DNA of 64,000 nucleotides from Chitinophaga lutea. Its GTDB lineage: Bacteria; Bacteroidota; Bacteroidia; Chitinophagales; Chitinophagaceae. Shown piece after piece: positions 44,300 through 51,389 of this stretch. The DNA lies in assembly GCF_003813775.1 (NCBI RefSeq), contig NZ_RPDH01000001.1, positions 1,612,001 through 1,676,000 on the forward strand, written 5' to 3'. Within the stretch, counting starts at the first letter, position 1. Each line of letters begins with the position of its first letter. The translations under genes and the position numbers were made by a program. The notes below the pieces were generated by a model, which saw only the letters and a program-made list of their open reading frames with translations, did not search any database and was not told the origin of the DNA.

Positions 44300-44800
44300 A
44301 TGCTAAACATGGAAACCACGATTTCATTTTCATTAGTAAGAAACGACGAAACGATTGCTTTTGCTTCCGCCGTCACTATACAGGATGCCGGGCCACTGTT
44401 ACGGCGACCTCTGACCGAAGGTGAACGCTTGGCAATTTTTAGTTACGAGGATGGCAATCAACTTGATCATGACGAATTAATCGCCCTGCTCGATAAACAC
44501 CCGGTAGCCTATCCGGATAGCTTTCCGATTATTATTTCGTGCGTGACCGCTACGATGTTTGAACACGGCGACGCATTAGCGGACGGCCTATGTGGGCAAG
44601 AGTATACCGATATTTTCCGGACGGCCACAACATGGGCCTCCGAATTTTACCGGCGTTTCCCCTTGCAACTATCCGGGCCGGAGCAGGACATTGACTGCCC
44701 ACCCAACCCCTATAATGCCAGCTTTTGGGCCGATCTGGTGCATCAGTTCACCCGCGAAAAAATAGCGCAATTGATTACACAAAAAACATCCGTCGCATGA
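44300..44800 (+). CDS. Hypothetical protein (166 aa)
   Basis: Read from ATG 44300 (MLNMETTISFSLVRNDETIAFASAVTI). A soluble alpha/beta protein with SYEDGNQLDHDELIALLDKHPVAYPDSFPIIISC and a helical C-terminus ending FTREKIAQLITQK. Its stop overlaps the next start (ATGA at 44797-44800), so the two are translationally coupled. No recognised family. Confidence 0.55.
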   Translation: MLNMETTISFSLVRNDETIAFASAVTIQDAGPLLRRPLTEGERLAIFSYEDGNQLDHDELIALLDKHPVAYPDSFPIIISCVTATMFEHGDALADGLCGQEYTDIFRTATTWASEFYRRFPLQLSGPEQDIDCPPNPYNASFWADLVHQFTREKIAQLITQKTSVA

Positions 44801-45165
44801 AACCAGCAGCAAAAGCCTATGCCGTCATGAGTGCCGCCGAAAAAATCCGGCTACTCTGTGACCTGTTCCCCTGTGCCGCTGCCGACATGCTGACCTATAT
44901 CAGTATGGCGGCAAAAAATGCCGCCGCCTGTAAATCGGAACTACCGGAGCGGATGACCGCCATACCCACCCGCGCCCACTGGCTGACCATAGCCAACGAT
45001 ATACGGCGTATCGCCGCGGGCAAGGGCACACAACAAGGCAAGCTACAGGAAATATTTAGCGGGTACCGCATATCATTTGCCTGTCACTATCTGCGGCAGT
45101 TCGCTTTATGGGACGCCTGTCCTGTCAAGGTCTCCCTGTGCATTAAAATGCTATTCGGTAGTTAA
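44797..45165 (+). CDS. Hypothetical protein (122 aa), coupled to the preceding gene
   Basis: Starts within an ATGA overlap. A helical, Cys-containing soluble protein: SAAEKIRLLCDLFPCAAADMLTYISMAAKNAA, ANDIRRIAAGKGTQQGKLQEIFSGYRISFACHYLRQFALWD. It ends 28 bases before the first member of the tandem paralogue array. No recognised family. Confidence 0.55.
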   Translation: MKPAAKAYAVMSAAEKIRLLCDLFPCAAADMLTYISMAAKNAAACKSELPERMTAIPTRAHWLTIANDIRRIAAGKGTQQGKLQEIFSGYRISFACHYLRQFALWDACPVKVSLCIKMLFGS

Positions 45166-45193
45166 TCATATTTCATCATCAAAACTTTTGAGT

Positions 45194-45631
45194 ATGTCAC
45201 CACAACTTTTAGATATTGTGATTTTCCCGGCGATTTGCCGCACACTGTTACATGCCACTGGCTACCAGCCGGGCGACGCCCGGCACATACCCCATTGCTT
45301 TGCCATCAGTGAGGCTACCATCATCGAAATGGTGTACGACTGGCACCAGCTGAATTTGGATAGTTACAACGGAAGAAGCGAAGATAAAGTGTCGCGCTCG
45401 TTAGACATCCTGAAAATGACAATACCCGGCACACCTGTCAGCCCGGTGCAGTTGTGCAAATGGCTGCACGCCATTTATGACAACATTGAACTGGAAGCCA
45501 TTATTAACGACCGACCACTGACAACAAAGGAAATGAAAGCCTTTAAAGGGTTGGTGAAAATTCTGGAAGATGTACAGCGCGTCATCCTCCGGTCCCTACC
45601 GGAGTATATCGTTGCCCAAACAGGGGTATAA
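45194..45631 (+). CDS. Tandem unknown family member 1 (145 aa)
   Basis: Read from ATG 45194 (MSPQLLDIVIFPAICRTLL). It shares with the next three genes the order [VI]-[FL]-P-x-I-[CY]-R near the N-terminus, a histidine/cysteine step (HIPHCFAISEATIIEMVYDWHQLNLDSYN) and a K-W-L-[RH] block (VQLCKWLHAIYDNIELEAI). A C-terminal helix follows. Soluble, no signal. Here the C-H pair before the W-x-x-L segment is in HC order. It is not a family I recognise; the repeats suggest a multi-copy accessory or immunity-like set. Confidence 0.6.
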   Translation: MSPQLLDIVIFPAICRTLLHATGYQPGDARHIPHCFAISEATIIEMVYDWHQLNLDSYNGRSEDKVSRSLDILKMTIPGTPVSPVQLCKWLHAIYDNIELEAIINDRPLTTKEMKAFKGLVKILEDVQRVILRSLPEYIVAQTGV

Positions 45632-45644
45632 CGTGTAAAGGTGA

Positions 45645-45678
45645 CCGGGAGCGCCGCCGGTTAAACAAGGGGCGCAAA
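45645..45678 (+). repeat. GC-rich intergenic repeat, copy 1
   Basis: About 33 bases (CCGGGAGCGCCGCCGG then TTAAACAAGGGGCGCA) lie after the first member of the paralogue array. A near-identical copy sits after the second member at 46239-46270. Confidence 0.7.
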
Positions 45679-45781
45679 CACCAACAAATCACAGCAGCAA
45701 AAAAATGACAACGATAGTGACGGCGACATTCCGACGATCACCATTATCATTTTCTAAACTTCCATTTAAACATAGTCTAAC

Positions 45782-46225
45782 ATGAATAATAAACTCATCA
45801 ACAAGACCGTACTGCCGCAGATTTACAGGAAACTCCGTCCGCATGCAAAAAGGGATGAGGGCGACATTGATTTCACGCATACTTGCCACTATTTGGACGC
45901 TACCACCATCGCAGAATTGGTGCTAACATGGTACAATCTCCACCTTGAGACCTACAACATCGAGGAAGACAAAGTGATTGACTTTCTGACGGACGCAAGT
46001 GCGCTTATTAACAACGACAACCCACCTAATACACTTCAGTTTCTAAAATGGCTACGGCATATAAGGAATGGGGTGGATATTGAATTATTAGACCGTGAGC
46101 GGACATTTATTGACACCGAAGCGGCAGCCGTTGACTATCTGGATAGTATCATCAATGCAGTTTTGTGGGAAGTAGTCAGCACCCACTCCCGTTATGAGGC
46201 CGCCAGCGACGACCTGCTATCGTAA
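45782..46225 (+). CDS. Tandem unknown family member 2 (147 aa)
   Basis: A 147-residue soluble protein, clearly related to member 3: VLPQIYRKLRPHAKRDEGDIDFTHTCHYLDATTIAELVLTWYNLHLETYNI, then TLQFLKWLRHIRNGVDIELLDRER and a final YLDSIINAVLWEVVS helix. The H-x-C-H motif and the W-Y-x-L-H-x-E-T-Y block are shared with member 3. It has a 150-base upstream gap containing the first GC-rich repeat. Function unknown. Confidence 0.65.
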   Translation: MNNKLINKTVLPQIYRKLRPHAKRDEGDIDFTHTCHYLDATTIAELVLTWYNLHLETYNIEEDKVIDFLTDASALINNDNPPNTLQFLKWLRHIRNGVDIELLDRERTFIDTEAAAVDYLDSIINAVLWEVVSTHSRYEAASDDLLS

Positions 46226-46238
46226 GCCCGGCCCACAG

Positions 46239-46270
46239 CCGGGCGCGCCGCCGGCTAACAAGGGGCGCAC
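46239..46270 (+). repeat. GC-rich intergenic repeat, copy 2
   Basis: CCGGGCGCGCCGCCGG then CTAACAAGGGGCGCA; differs from copy 1 (45645-45678) at about three positions. It lies between members 2 and 3 of the paralogue array and is preceded by an extra GCCCGGC...GCCGGGC palindrome (46226-46243). Confidence 0.7.
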
Positions 46271-46294
46271 ATTTTTTCATCCTAAAAAAATTTT

Positions 46295-46762
46295 ATGAAC
46301 GTAAACCTCATCAGCCGCGATATTTTACCAGCCATCTACCGGAAAATGCGGCCTTCACCAGAAAGTGACGACACCGATATTGTATTCAGGCATGGCTGCC
46401 ATTTCGTGAATGATGCTATGATAGCTGCTGCCGTTCATACATGGTACCGCCTGCACGTTGAAACCTACTGCATCATTAGCAATGTTACCATTGACGTAAC
46501 CATCACCCCCACCAGCCTGATCACCAACGGCCCGCCACCCAGTACTATTCAGTTCGTCAAATGGCTGCGGCACCTAAAGGAATGCCTGGACATTGACCTG
46601 ATCGACAGCAGGCGGTACACCACGAACGACGAAGTTCGATTTGTCACTTATTTGGACGACATACTGTACGAAGCGATGTGGTGCGTCATCAGCAGCCTGC
46701 CCGCCTACACCACTGCGAGTAACGGCACCACAACAGGAAACACCACAACATTCATCTTGTAA
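46295..46762 (+). CDS. Tandem unknown family member 3 (155 aa)
   Basis: Closest to member 2: ILPAIYRKMRPSPESDDTDIVFRHGCHFVNDAMIAAAVHTWYRLHVETYCI, TIQFVKWLRHLKECLDIDLIDSRR and VTYLDDILYEAMWCVISSLPAY. The C-terminus adds a Thr-rich tail. Starts 69 bases after member 2, with the GC-rich repeat between them. Same-strand and probably co-transcribed. Function unknown. Confidence 0.65.
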   Translation: MNVNLISRDILPAIYRKMRPSPESDDTDIVFRHGCHFVNDAMIAAAVHTWYRLHVETYCIISNVTIDVTITPTSLITNGPPPSTIQFVKWLRHLKECLDIDLIDSRRYTTNDEVRFVTYLDDILYEAMWCVISSLPAYTTASNGTTTGNTTTFIL

Positions 46763-46772
46763 AATACAAACT

Positions 46773-47252
46773 ATGTACATAGAACAACTTCCGGTACAAA
46801 TCTATCCGGAACTCATCGAAAAAATGCGCGATGCCGGTCGGCAAAGCCACGGCAGTGCCGATTTCAACAAGGCTTGCTATAATAAGACCCGCTCACAGAT
46901 GGTGGAATACGTGCGCTGTTGGCATAAAGTCAACACCCTCAGCGCAAAACTATTTGCGCAAGACTTTTCCGCCGAGGATATCCATTTGGAATATGACAAG
47001 ATAGACCTGCCCGCCCGTTATCCGCTCATGGATACCTTCACGTTCATCAGGTGGCTACACCAACTCTACAGCAACTATCATTGGCAAGGGTTCACCGAAG
47101 ACGACACCGATCCGGAAAGTCAAAAGGAAAAAGAGGCTTTTCAATGGCTGAAAGACCTGCTCTTAGACGCCTTGCTACAAGGCACCGCCGATGTAACCGG
47201 CATTTACGACATAGATGTGTATGATAACCTTCCGGACGACTTTGTAGACTGA
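46773..47252 (+). CDS. Tandem unknown family member 4 (159 aa)
   Basis: Read from ATG 46773 (MYIEQLPVQIYPELIEKMRDAGRQ), 10 bases after member 3. The most diverged member, but with the same order: a Y-P-x-L-I start, FNKACYNKTRSQMVEYVRCWHKVNTLSAKL, TFIRWLHQLYSNYHW and a WLKDLLLDALLQ helix. An acidic C-terminus (DDFVD) is unique to it. Function unknown. Confidence 0.6.
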   Translation: MYIEQLPVQIYPELIEKMRDAGRQSHGSADFNKACYNKTRSQMVEYVRCWHKVNTLSAKLFAQDFSAEDIHLEYDKIDLPARYPLMDTFTFIRWLHQLYSNYHWQGFTEDDTDPESQKEKEAFQWLKDLLLDALLQGTADVTGIYDIDVYDNLPDDFVD

Positions 47253-47349
47253 TCGCCGGTTCAGCCGACCATTAATTTATTATAATGATCGCTGCATTTT
47301 TTCATTGCACCTTGCGCGAAAATTTTACGGCGGAACCCGGCGATTCCCC

Positions 47350-47357
47350 TATTTTTG
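47350..47357 (+). promoter_or_regulatory. Bacteroidota -7 element of the tRNA-Arg gene
   Basis: TATTTTTG fits TAnnTTTG and lies 7 bases upstream of the tRNA 5' end. The upstream partner, around TTTTAC at 47323-47328, is weak. Confidence 0.45.
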
Positions 47358-47364
47358 CAGCCCC

Positions 47365-47439
47365 GGCCCTGTAGTACAATGGATAGTATAGGAGTTTCCG
47401 AAGCTCTTGATACTGGTTCGATTCCAGTCGGGGTCACCA
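47365..47439 (+). tRNA. tRNA-Arg, anticodon CCG
   Basis: A full cloverleaf can be drawn. Acceptor GGCCCTG/CGGGGTC (G-U at positions 2-71 and 6-67); D stem 47374-47377 with 47386-47389; anticodon stem 47391-47395 with 47403-47407; loop TTCCGAA with CCG at 47398-47400; T stem ACTGG/CCAGT with loop TTCGATT. The CCA end is encoded. It reads CGG codons. It stands within or at an inner boundary of the mobile region and has its own terminator. Confidence 0.9.
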
Positions 47440-47460
47440 AAACCCGGTGTATACTTGTTC

Positions 47461-47490
47461 AAAAAACGGCATCAGTTGATGCCGTTTTTG
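47461..47490 (+). terminator. Terminator after tRNA-Arg
   Basis: 12-bp stem AAAACGGCATCA (47463-47474) / TGATGCCGTTTT (47477-47488) with a two-base loop as drawn (four in practice), followed by T and G. Confidence 0.85.
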
Positions 47491-47634
47491 CTTTGGTAGA
47501 TTAACACCATTAAAATTTATAAACATCAGGAGTATGCCCCTGCCACTCTGCAAAGGCAGCTGGCCTCCGCCTCATTTTTGTATGGTTGCAACCCCGTACC
47601 CGCCTATCATCCACCATCATTACCAACCAAAAAA

Positions 47635-48987
47635 ATGAGTATGAAAATTTTAGCCATTGTTTTGTTATCAGCGGTGTGTTTCATTTCCTGCAGGAAAATT
47701 GGCCCCAGCCCGGCAGCACCCTCACCAGCCAATATCTTCCCGGCTACGGCGACTTCAACACTCGATCCCCGGTTACGCCGCGTAATGGCCAGCCTGCAAG
47801 CCTCCGCACCAGCAACCCGCCACCTGTTGGCCGCACTGCCGCCAAACGCCGTCCCGTACTGGCAGTTCGCGTTAACGGGAACGCGCCAGCAGACCTTTGT
47901 CACCCTCATTCCGTTTAAGACCAGCCAGGACAGCCTGTTCACGGGCTTTATCGCACTGGAAGCCGACAGCCTCATTCACTTTTCCGCCTTTGACACTAAA
48001 GACCCCGGCAGTATGCCGCCAGCTTTTGCGTCCGCTCCGGAAAAATTTGAGATCAATCACGCGCTCAACGCGCTCAACCACCGGGGATTCGGAAAAAAAG
48101 TCTATTCGACGGCAGGGTTATCGGCTGCCGACCTTCACCGGTTGGATCAGGTCAAACGGCCTGCCGACAGCCAGTTACAGGAAGACGACATTTTCCTGCC
48201 GGTAGAGAGTTGCTATAATTGGTCTACCTGCATCGGTGACGGTTACGGCAACTGTATTGGTGAAACCTACTACTTTTCGGAATGTATCACCATCACCTAC
48301 TGGATCGACACGAGCAACCCACCCCCCGGTTACCCCTACGATGAACCCGGCATGGGTGATGGTGGCGTCCAGCCACCGGACCCCAGCCATCCCGGCGGCC
48401 CCAGCGGTACACCTCCAGCACCCATGCCGCCGCCCCAAACGCCCATCGACAACCTGCAGCAATACCTGGACTGCTTTACCAGTCAGCTGCCGGCCAAAGT
48501 CACCATCTACGTGGATCAACCAGTACCCGGTAGCACAGAACCGGTGTCCATACTGGGCGGCATCGGACATGCTTACCTGTCCTTTGAACAACAGGCAGAC
48601 GACCAGCTGATCCGCCGGACGATTGGGTTCTATGCCGCAGACGGCGTTGACCCCTTCCGGCACAAATCCAGTGCAGCAATCTTAGGTAATGATGCCGGGC
48701 GTACATATGATGTAAAACTGACCATCGAGGTTTCGGGGGCGCAGCTGGAAGCCATGCTGGTGGCCGTCAAAGGATATCCCGAAGCATACCACATGGATGA
48801 TTACAATTGCGTCAACTTTGTCCTTGATGTGGCAGGCCCGGGCGGCATTGTGCTGCCACGTACCCGCGGCTGGTGGTATACCGGAAGTGGCCTAAATCCC
48901 GGTAATTTAGGGGAAGATCTTCGCAAACAGACGGGTGCCATTGGACAAAGCGGGCAATGCCTACCAGATACCGGCAGTTGCCAGTAA
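47635..48987 (+). CDS. Lipoprotein with C-terminal possible Cys-His (permuted NlpC/P60 or LRAT-like) domain
   Basis: A 450-residue lipoprotein (MSMKILAIVLLSAVCFISC; a start at 47641 is equally good). An N-terminal globular half contains a Cys-rich patch (SCYNWSTCIGDGYGNC, then FSECITITYW). A Pro/Gly-rich linker follows (about 250-290), then a C-terminal domain (about 300-430) with GIGHAYLSF and, later, YHMDDYNCVNFVLDV. A conserved-looking His upstream of a Cys in Y-N-C-x-N-F is the order of circularly permuted papain-like folds, so a surface amidase or peptidase is possible. That catalytic reading is inference. It is single, with its own terminator. Confidence 0.6.
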   Translation: MSMKILAIVLLSAVCFISCRKIGPSPAAPSPANIFPATATSTLDPRLRRVMASLQASAPATRHLLAALPPNAVPYWQFALTGTRQQTFVTLIPFKTSQDSLFTGFIALEADSLIHFSAFDTKDPGSMPPAFASAPEKFEINHALNALNHRGFGKKVYSTAGLSAADLHRLDQVKRPADSQLQEDDIFLPVESCYNWSTCIGDGYGNCIGETYYFSECITITYWIDTSNPPPGYPYDEPGMGDGGVQPPDPSHPGGPSGTPPAPMPPPQTPIDNLQQYLDCFTSQLPAKVTIYVDQPVPGSTEPVSILGGIGHAYLSFEQQADDQLIRRTIGFYAADGVDPFRHKSSAAILGNDAGRTYDVKLTIEVSGAQLEAMLVAVKGYPEAYHMDDYNCVNFVLDVAGPGGIVLPRTRGWWYTGSGLNPGNLGEDLRKQTGAIGQSGQCLPDTGSCQ

Positions 48988-48991
48988 TATC

Positions 48992-49019
48992 AATGGGTAC
49001 CACAACGGTACCCATTTTT
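48992..49019 (+). terminator. Rho-independent terminator
   Basis: 10-bp stem AATGGGTACC (48992-49001) / GGTACCCATT (49007-49016), loop ACAAC (49002-49006), then TTT. It immediately follows the lipoprotein gene and also faces the convergent gene ending at 49032. Confidence 0.8.
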
Positions 49020-49031
49020 ACATGAACTTCA

Positions 49032-49331
49032 TCAGTTGGGAGGTTGAAAGTAATTAACGGGGGGGCTGTTTCGGTAATCATTGACCGCACCACAATGACT
49101 GTCCATTTTTGCCCATCGTTTGACCAGGCGGGTCATTCGGTCAGAAAATATGGCGTTGAAAAGGATTGACTTCCCCGCGCTCAGGTTATGGTGCATTTCC
49201 TGTACCCAAAGCTCCAGCCTTTTTTCACTGATGGCATCCATGCCGGTGATCACTAATAATGAACCGTTTAGCCGCGCCGTCGCGGCGAGTTCTTCGGAAA
49301 TCTCTTTTAAGAGCCGTTCTTTTTCAGTCAT
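49032..49331 (-). CDS. Small hypothetical protein (99 aa)
   Basis: Read from ATG 49331 (MTEKERLLKEISEELAATARLNGSLLVITGMDAIS). The longer frame to 49541 would overlap the neighbouring gene by 119 bases and is rejected. The protein is helical and soluble, with KRLELWVQEMHHNLSAGKSILFNAIFSDRMTRLVKRW. No recognised family. It is read leftward after the 248-aa lipoprotein-like gene, likely as its partner. Confidence 0.45.
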   Translation of the reverse strand: MTEKERLLKEISEELAATARLNGSLLVITGMDAISEKRLELWVQEMHHNLSAGKSILFNAIFSDRMTRLVKRWAKMDSHCGAVNDYRNSPPVNYFQPPN

Positions 49332-49422
49332 AGGTGCAGGGCTTTCTATAAAGATACCATTGCCCCCATCATGAAAAGCACGGGAAATCCACCGTTTTTT
49401 CACGGGCCGGCGACCGTCAAAA

Positions 49423-50169
49423 CTACCGAAGCTGTATCTGTTCAAGGTCTGGCAGCAGTCGCCGCTGAAGTCCCTGAAATAATGAATCCTTTCTATTGTA
49501 ATAATAGGAACCAGATTGGCCCGCATAATCCATTGGCGCATCTACAAAACTGATGCGTAAATCGTTTATATGTTGATCCCGTAGAAAAATGTAGGAGTAT
49601 ATCAGCACTGCGTAGTAGTCTGCCGTATTATTATAATCCTGAATGGTAGGCAGGTTGTAAATTTTTCCATTTAATCTAACCGCAATTACGCCAGCAATAC
49701 TATCCAAACTAATCGTACTGCTCCGCGGCAACGCCGCAGCAATACGGTTTAATCGTTGTTGGGTATTATTGCAAAAAGTAGGCGGTTGGTCAAGCAAATT
49801 AGCAGGTATTGCCTTATCACAATAACTATTTTCCCTTTTTCCATCTATCAGAAAACAAAACAGCACATTCTCAGCCACATTCGAGGAATCAGCAAAAACA
49901 AAATCGTATACAAGCTGCGCCTGGCCCCGCGCACGTTCCCACATTTTTTTGTCTTCTCCCGGTGGAACCGGGCCTGCAAATGGATACTTAAAAAGCAATG
50001 TTATTTTTCCTGTAGTGTGGTCCGTAACGGCTACCCATTCAGCCGTAGGGTACATTGAAGCTGCAACCACCAATCGTTCCTTAAAGGTTAACGGGGTAAA
50101 AGCAATACCGGCACCAGTACGACAAGCATAGCAAACGACACAGCACAAACAAAACAAAACACATTTCAT
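49423..50169 (-). CDS. Putative lipoprotein or secreted protein (248 aa)
   Basis: Read from ATG 50169 (MKCVLFCLCCVVCYACRTG), a short Cys-rich signal with a plausible lipobox at CYAC. The mature part is alpha/beta with VAVTDHTTGKITLLFKYPFAGPVPPGEDKKMWERA, AENVLFCFLIDGKRENSYCDKAIPANLL and a Tyr-rich C-terminus (DYYAVLIYSYIFL, YAGQSGSYYYNRKDSLFQGLQRRLL). The family is not recognised. The divergent neighbour begins at 50355. Confidence 0.5.
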   Translation of the reverse strand: MKCVLFCLCCVVCYACRTGAGIAFTPLTFKERLVVAASMYPTAEWVAVTDHTTGKITLLFKYPFAGPVPPGEDKKMWERARGQAQLVYDFVFADSSNVAENVLFCFLIDGKRENSYCDKAIPANLLDQPPTFCNNTQQRLNRIAAALPRSSTISLDSIAGVIAVRLNGKIYNLPTIQDYNNTADYYAVLIYSYIFLRDQHINDLRISFVDAPMDYAGQSGSYYYNRKDSLFQGLQRRLLPDLEQIQLR

Positions 50170-50354
50170 ATATAGGGTTTTTGATGACAAACAGCAAACG
50201 ACTTCCGTGTTAGAAAACACGACTACAATATGACGTTTATGTTCGCATTTTACCCATCAAATCATTGAAAACGATATCCTTAAAAAAGTGCGGCACTGTT
50301 GGTCGCGCTATAGAAAAGGCAATCTTTTTTTTATTGAATTGTAAATCGAAAAAT

Positions 50355-50771
50355 ATGGACCTCTCCGGGGTGTTATACGGATTTTACTCCAACAAAGAAA
50401 TGTCAGTCGTTTTTGACGAGCTAAAAAAAGTAGCAGAAAGCATACAATATGTTTTCCAACTTGACGCATTTGACGAGTATGATAATATGCTTTTCTCCAA
50501 AGATGAAAACTTGCTCCTGTTGCACTATGAAAAAGGGTACAATACAGAACTTGCAGTTGAGGGCTGCTTTCACATAGAAGCAAAAAAGACGAAATTGCAT
50601 GGCATCGCCCGATTGTTGGAATTTGAAGGAAAGTCTGACTTTGAACCGTTCGATATCAACCTGGCCTTTACTACGGTTTACTATTATGTACTCACTGTTC
50701 CGCACTTTACAGAGCAGAATGCGTTCTCTAAAAAAATCTACGATTCGCTATCGCGGGTATTAGCAAAGTAA
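50355..50771 (+). CDS. Hypothetical cytosolic protein (138 aa)
   Basis: The ATG at 50355 (MDLSGVLYGFYSNKEMSVVFDELKK) is preferred over a TTG at 50265, because the upstream residues are Lys/Cys-rich and lie in the divergent promoter area. An acidic alpha/beta protein: YVFQLDAFDEYDNMLFSKDENLLLLHYEKGY and FDINLAFTTVYYYVLTVPHF. No recognised family; it stands alone in AT-rich accessory DNA. Confidence 0.5.
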   Translation: MDLSGVLYGFYSNKEMSVVFDELKKVAESIQYVFQLDAFDEYDNMLFSKDENLLLLHYEKGYNTELAVEGCFHIEAKKTKLHGIARLLEFEGKSDFEPFDINLAFTTVYYYVLTVPHFTEQNAFSKKIYDSLSRVLAK

Positions 50772-51389
50772 TCAATCCTTCCAAAATTCTATTCAAATAC
50801 TGGTAATACAACTATGAAATGGTATAACATTGCTACGAAATAAATTGCTCTCATAGATATTAATTGAGGGTTATAAATTTGATTGGTTTGAAGATGCAAA
50901 AAGTAATAACAAACAAAAAACGATCAGAAAAGCACACTTGAAAACAATCCATTATAGGACAGAAGTAGCTATACAACTGATTATTTGAGAAGATAATTTT
51001 CTACAATTCCAACAAACGAGTAACAATGAAAACCATTGTAACGGGCCAAACACTATTATAATCGGGTGCGTCAAGATTTTGGATAAACAATTTTCTTTTT
51101 TCATGAATGCTGGAACAAACGTGCGATTACCTCACCAAATTACCAATAACACAAACGTGTTATAGACTGCACCTTAAGTGTGAATACAAGAAAGTTCGGC
51201 AGTCGCCACATCTCGCAAACCTGTTTGTGAAAATTTCTGAAATTGAAAAACTTTTCCCCAAACTTCACCCCAGATTGATAAAAATACACTCATAATATAT
51301 ACCAGCGTGGCATAACGACCCAAAACGGAGCAAACCAAACCAATCCAAATCTTAACCTCCACCCCACCCACAACCGAATTGTCGTAAAG
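50772..51389. other. AT-rich intergenic region
   Basis: About 620 bases with low GC. The only frame of note (51107-51295, 62 aa) lacks a credible start context or composition. The final 90 bases are purine-poor on the + strand (runs of CCAAACC and CCACCCCACCC) and probably form the leader of the hybrid kinase gene. I see no RNA gene. Confidence 0.35.

Noticed and set aside
48992..49019. Another pair of GGTACC motifs, possible att arm sites
   Set aside because: They form the two arms of a perfect terminator hairpin, are inverted and 11 bases apart, and no tRNA core follows.
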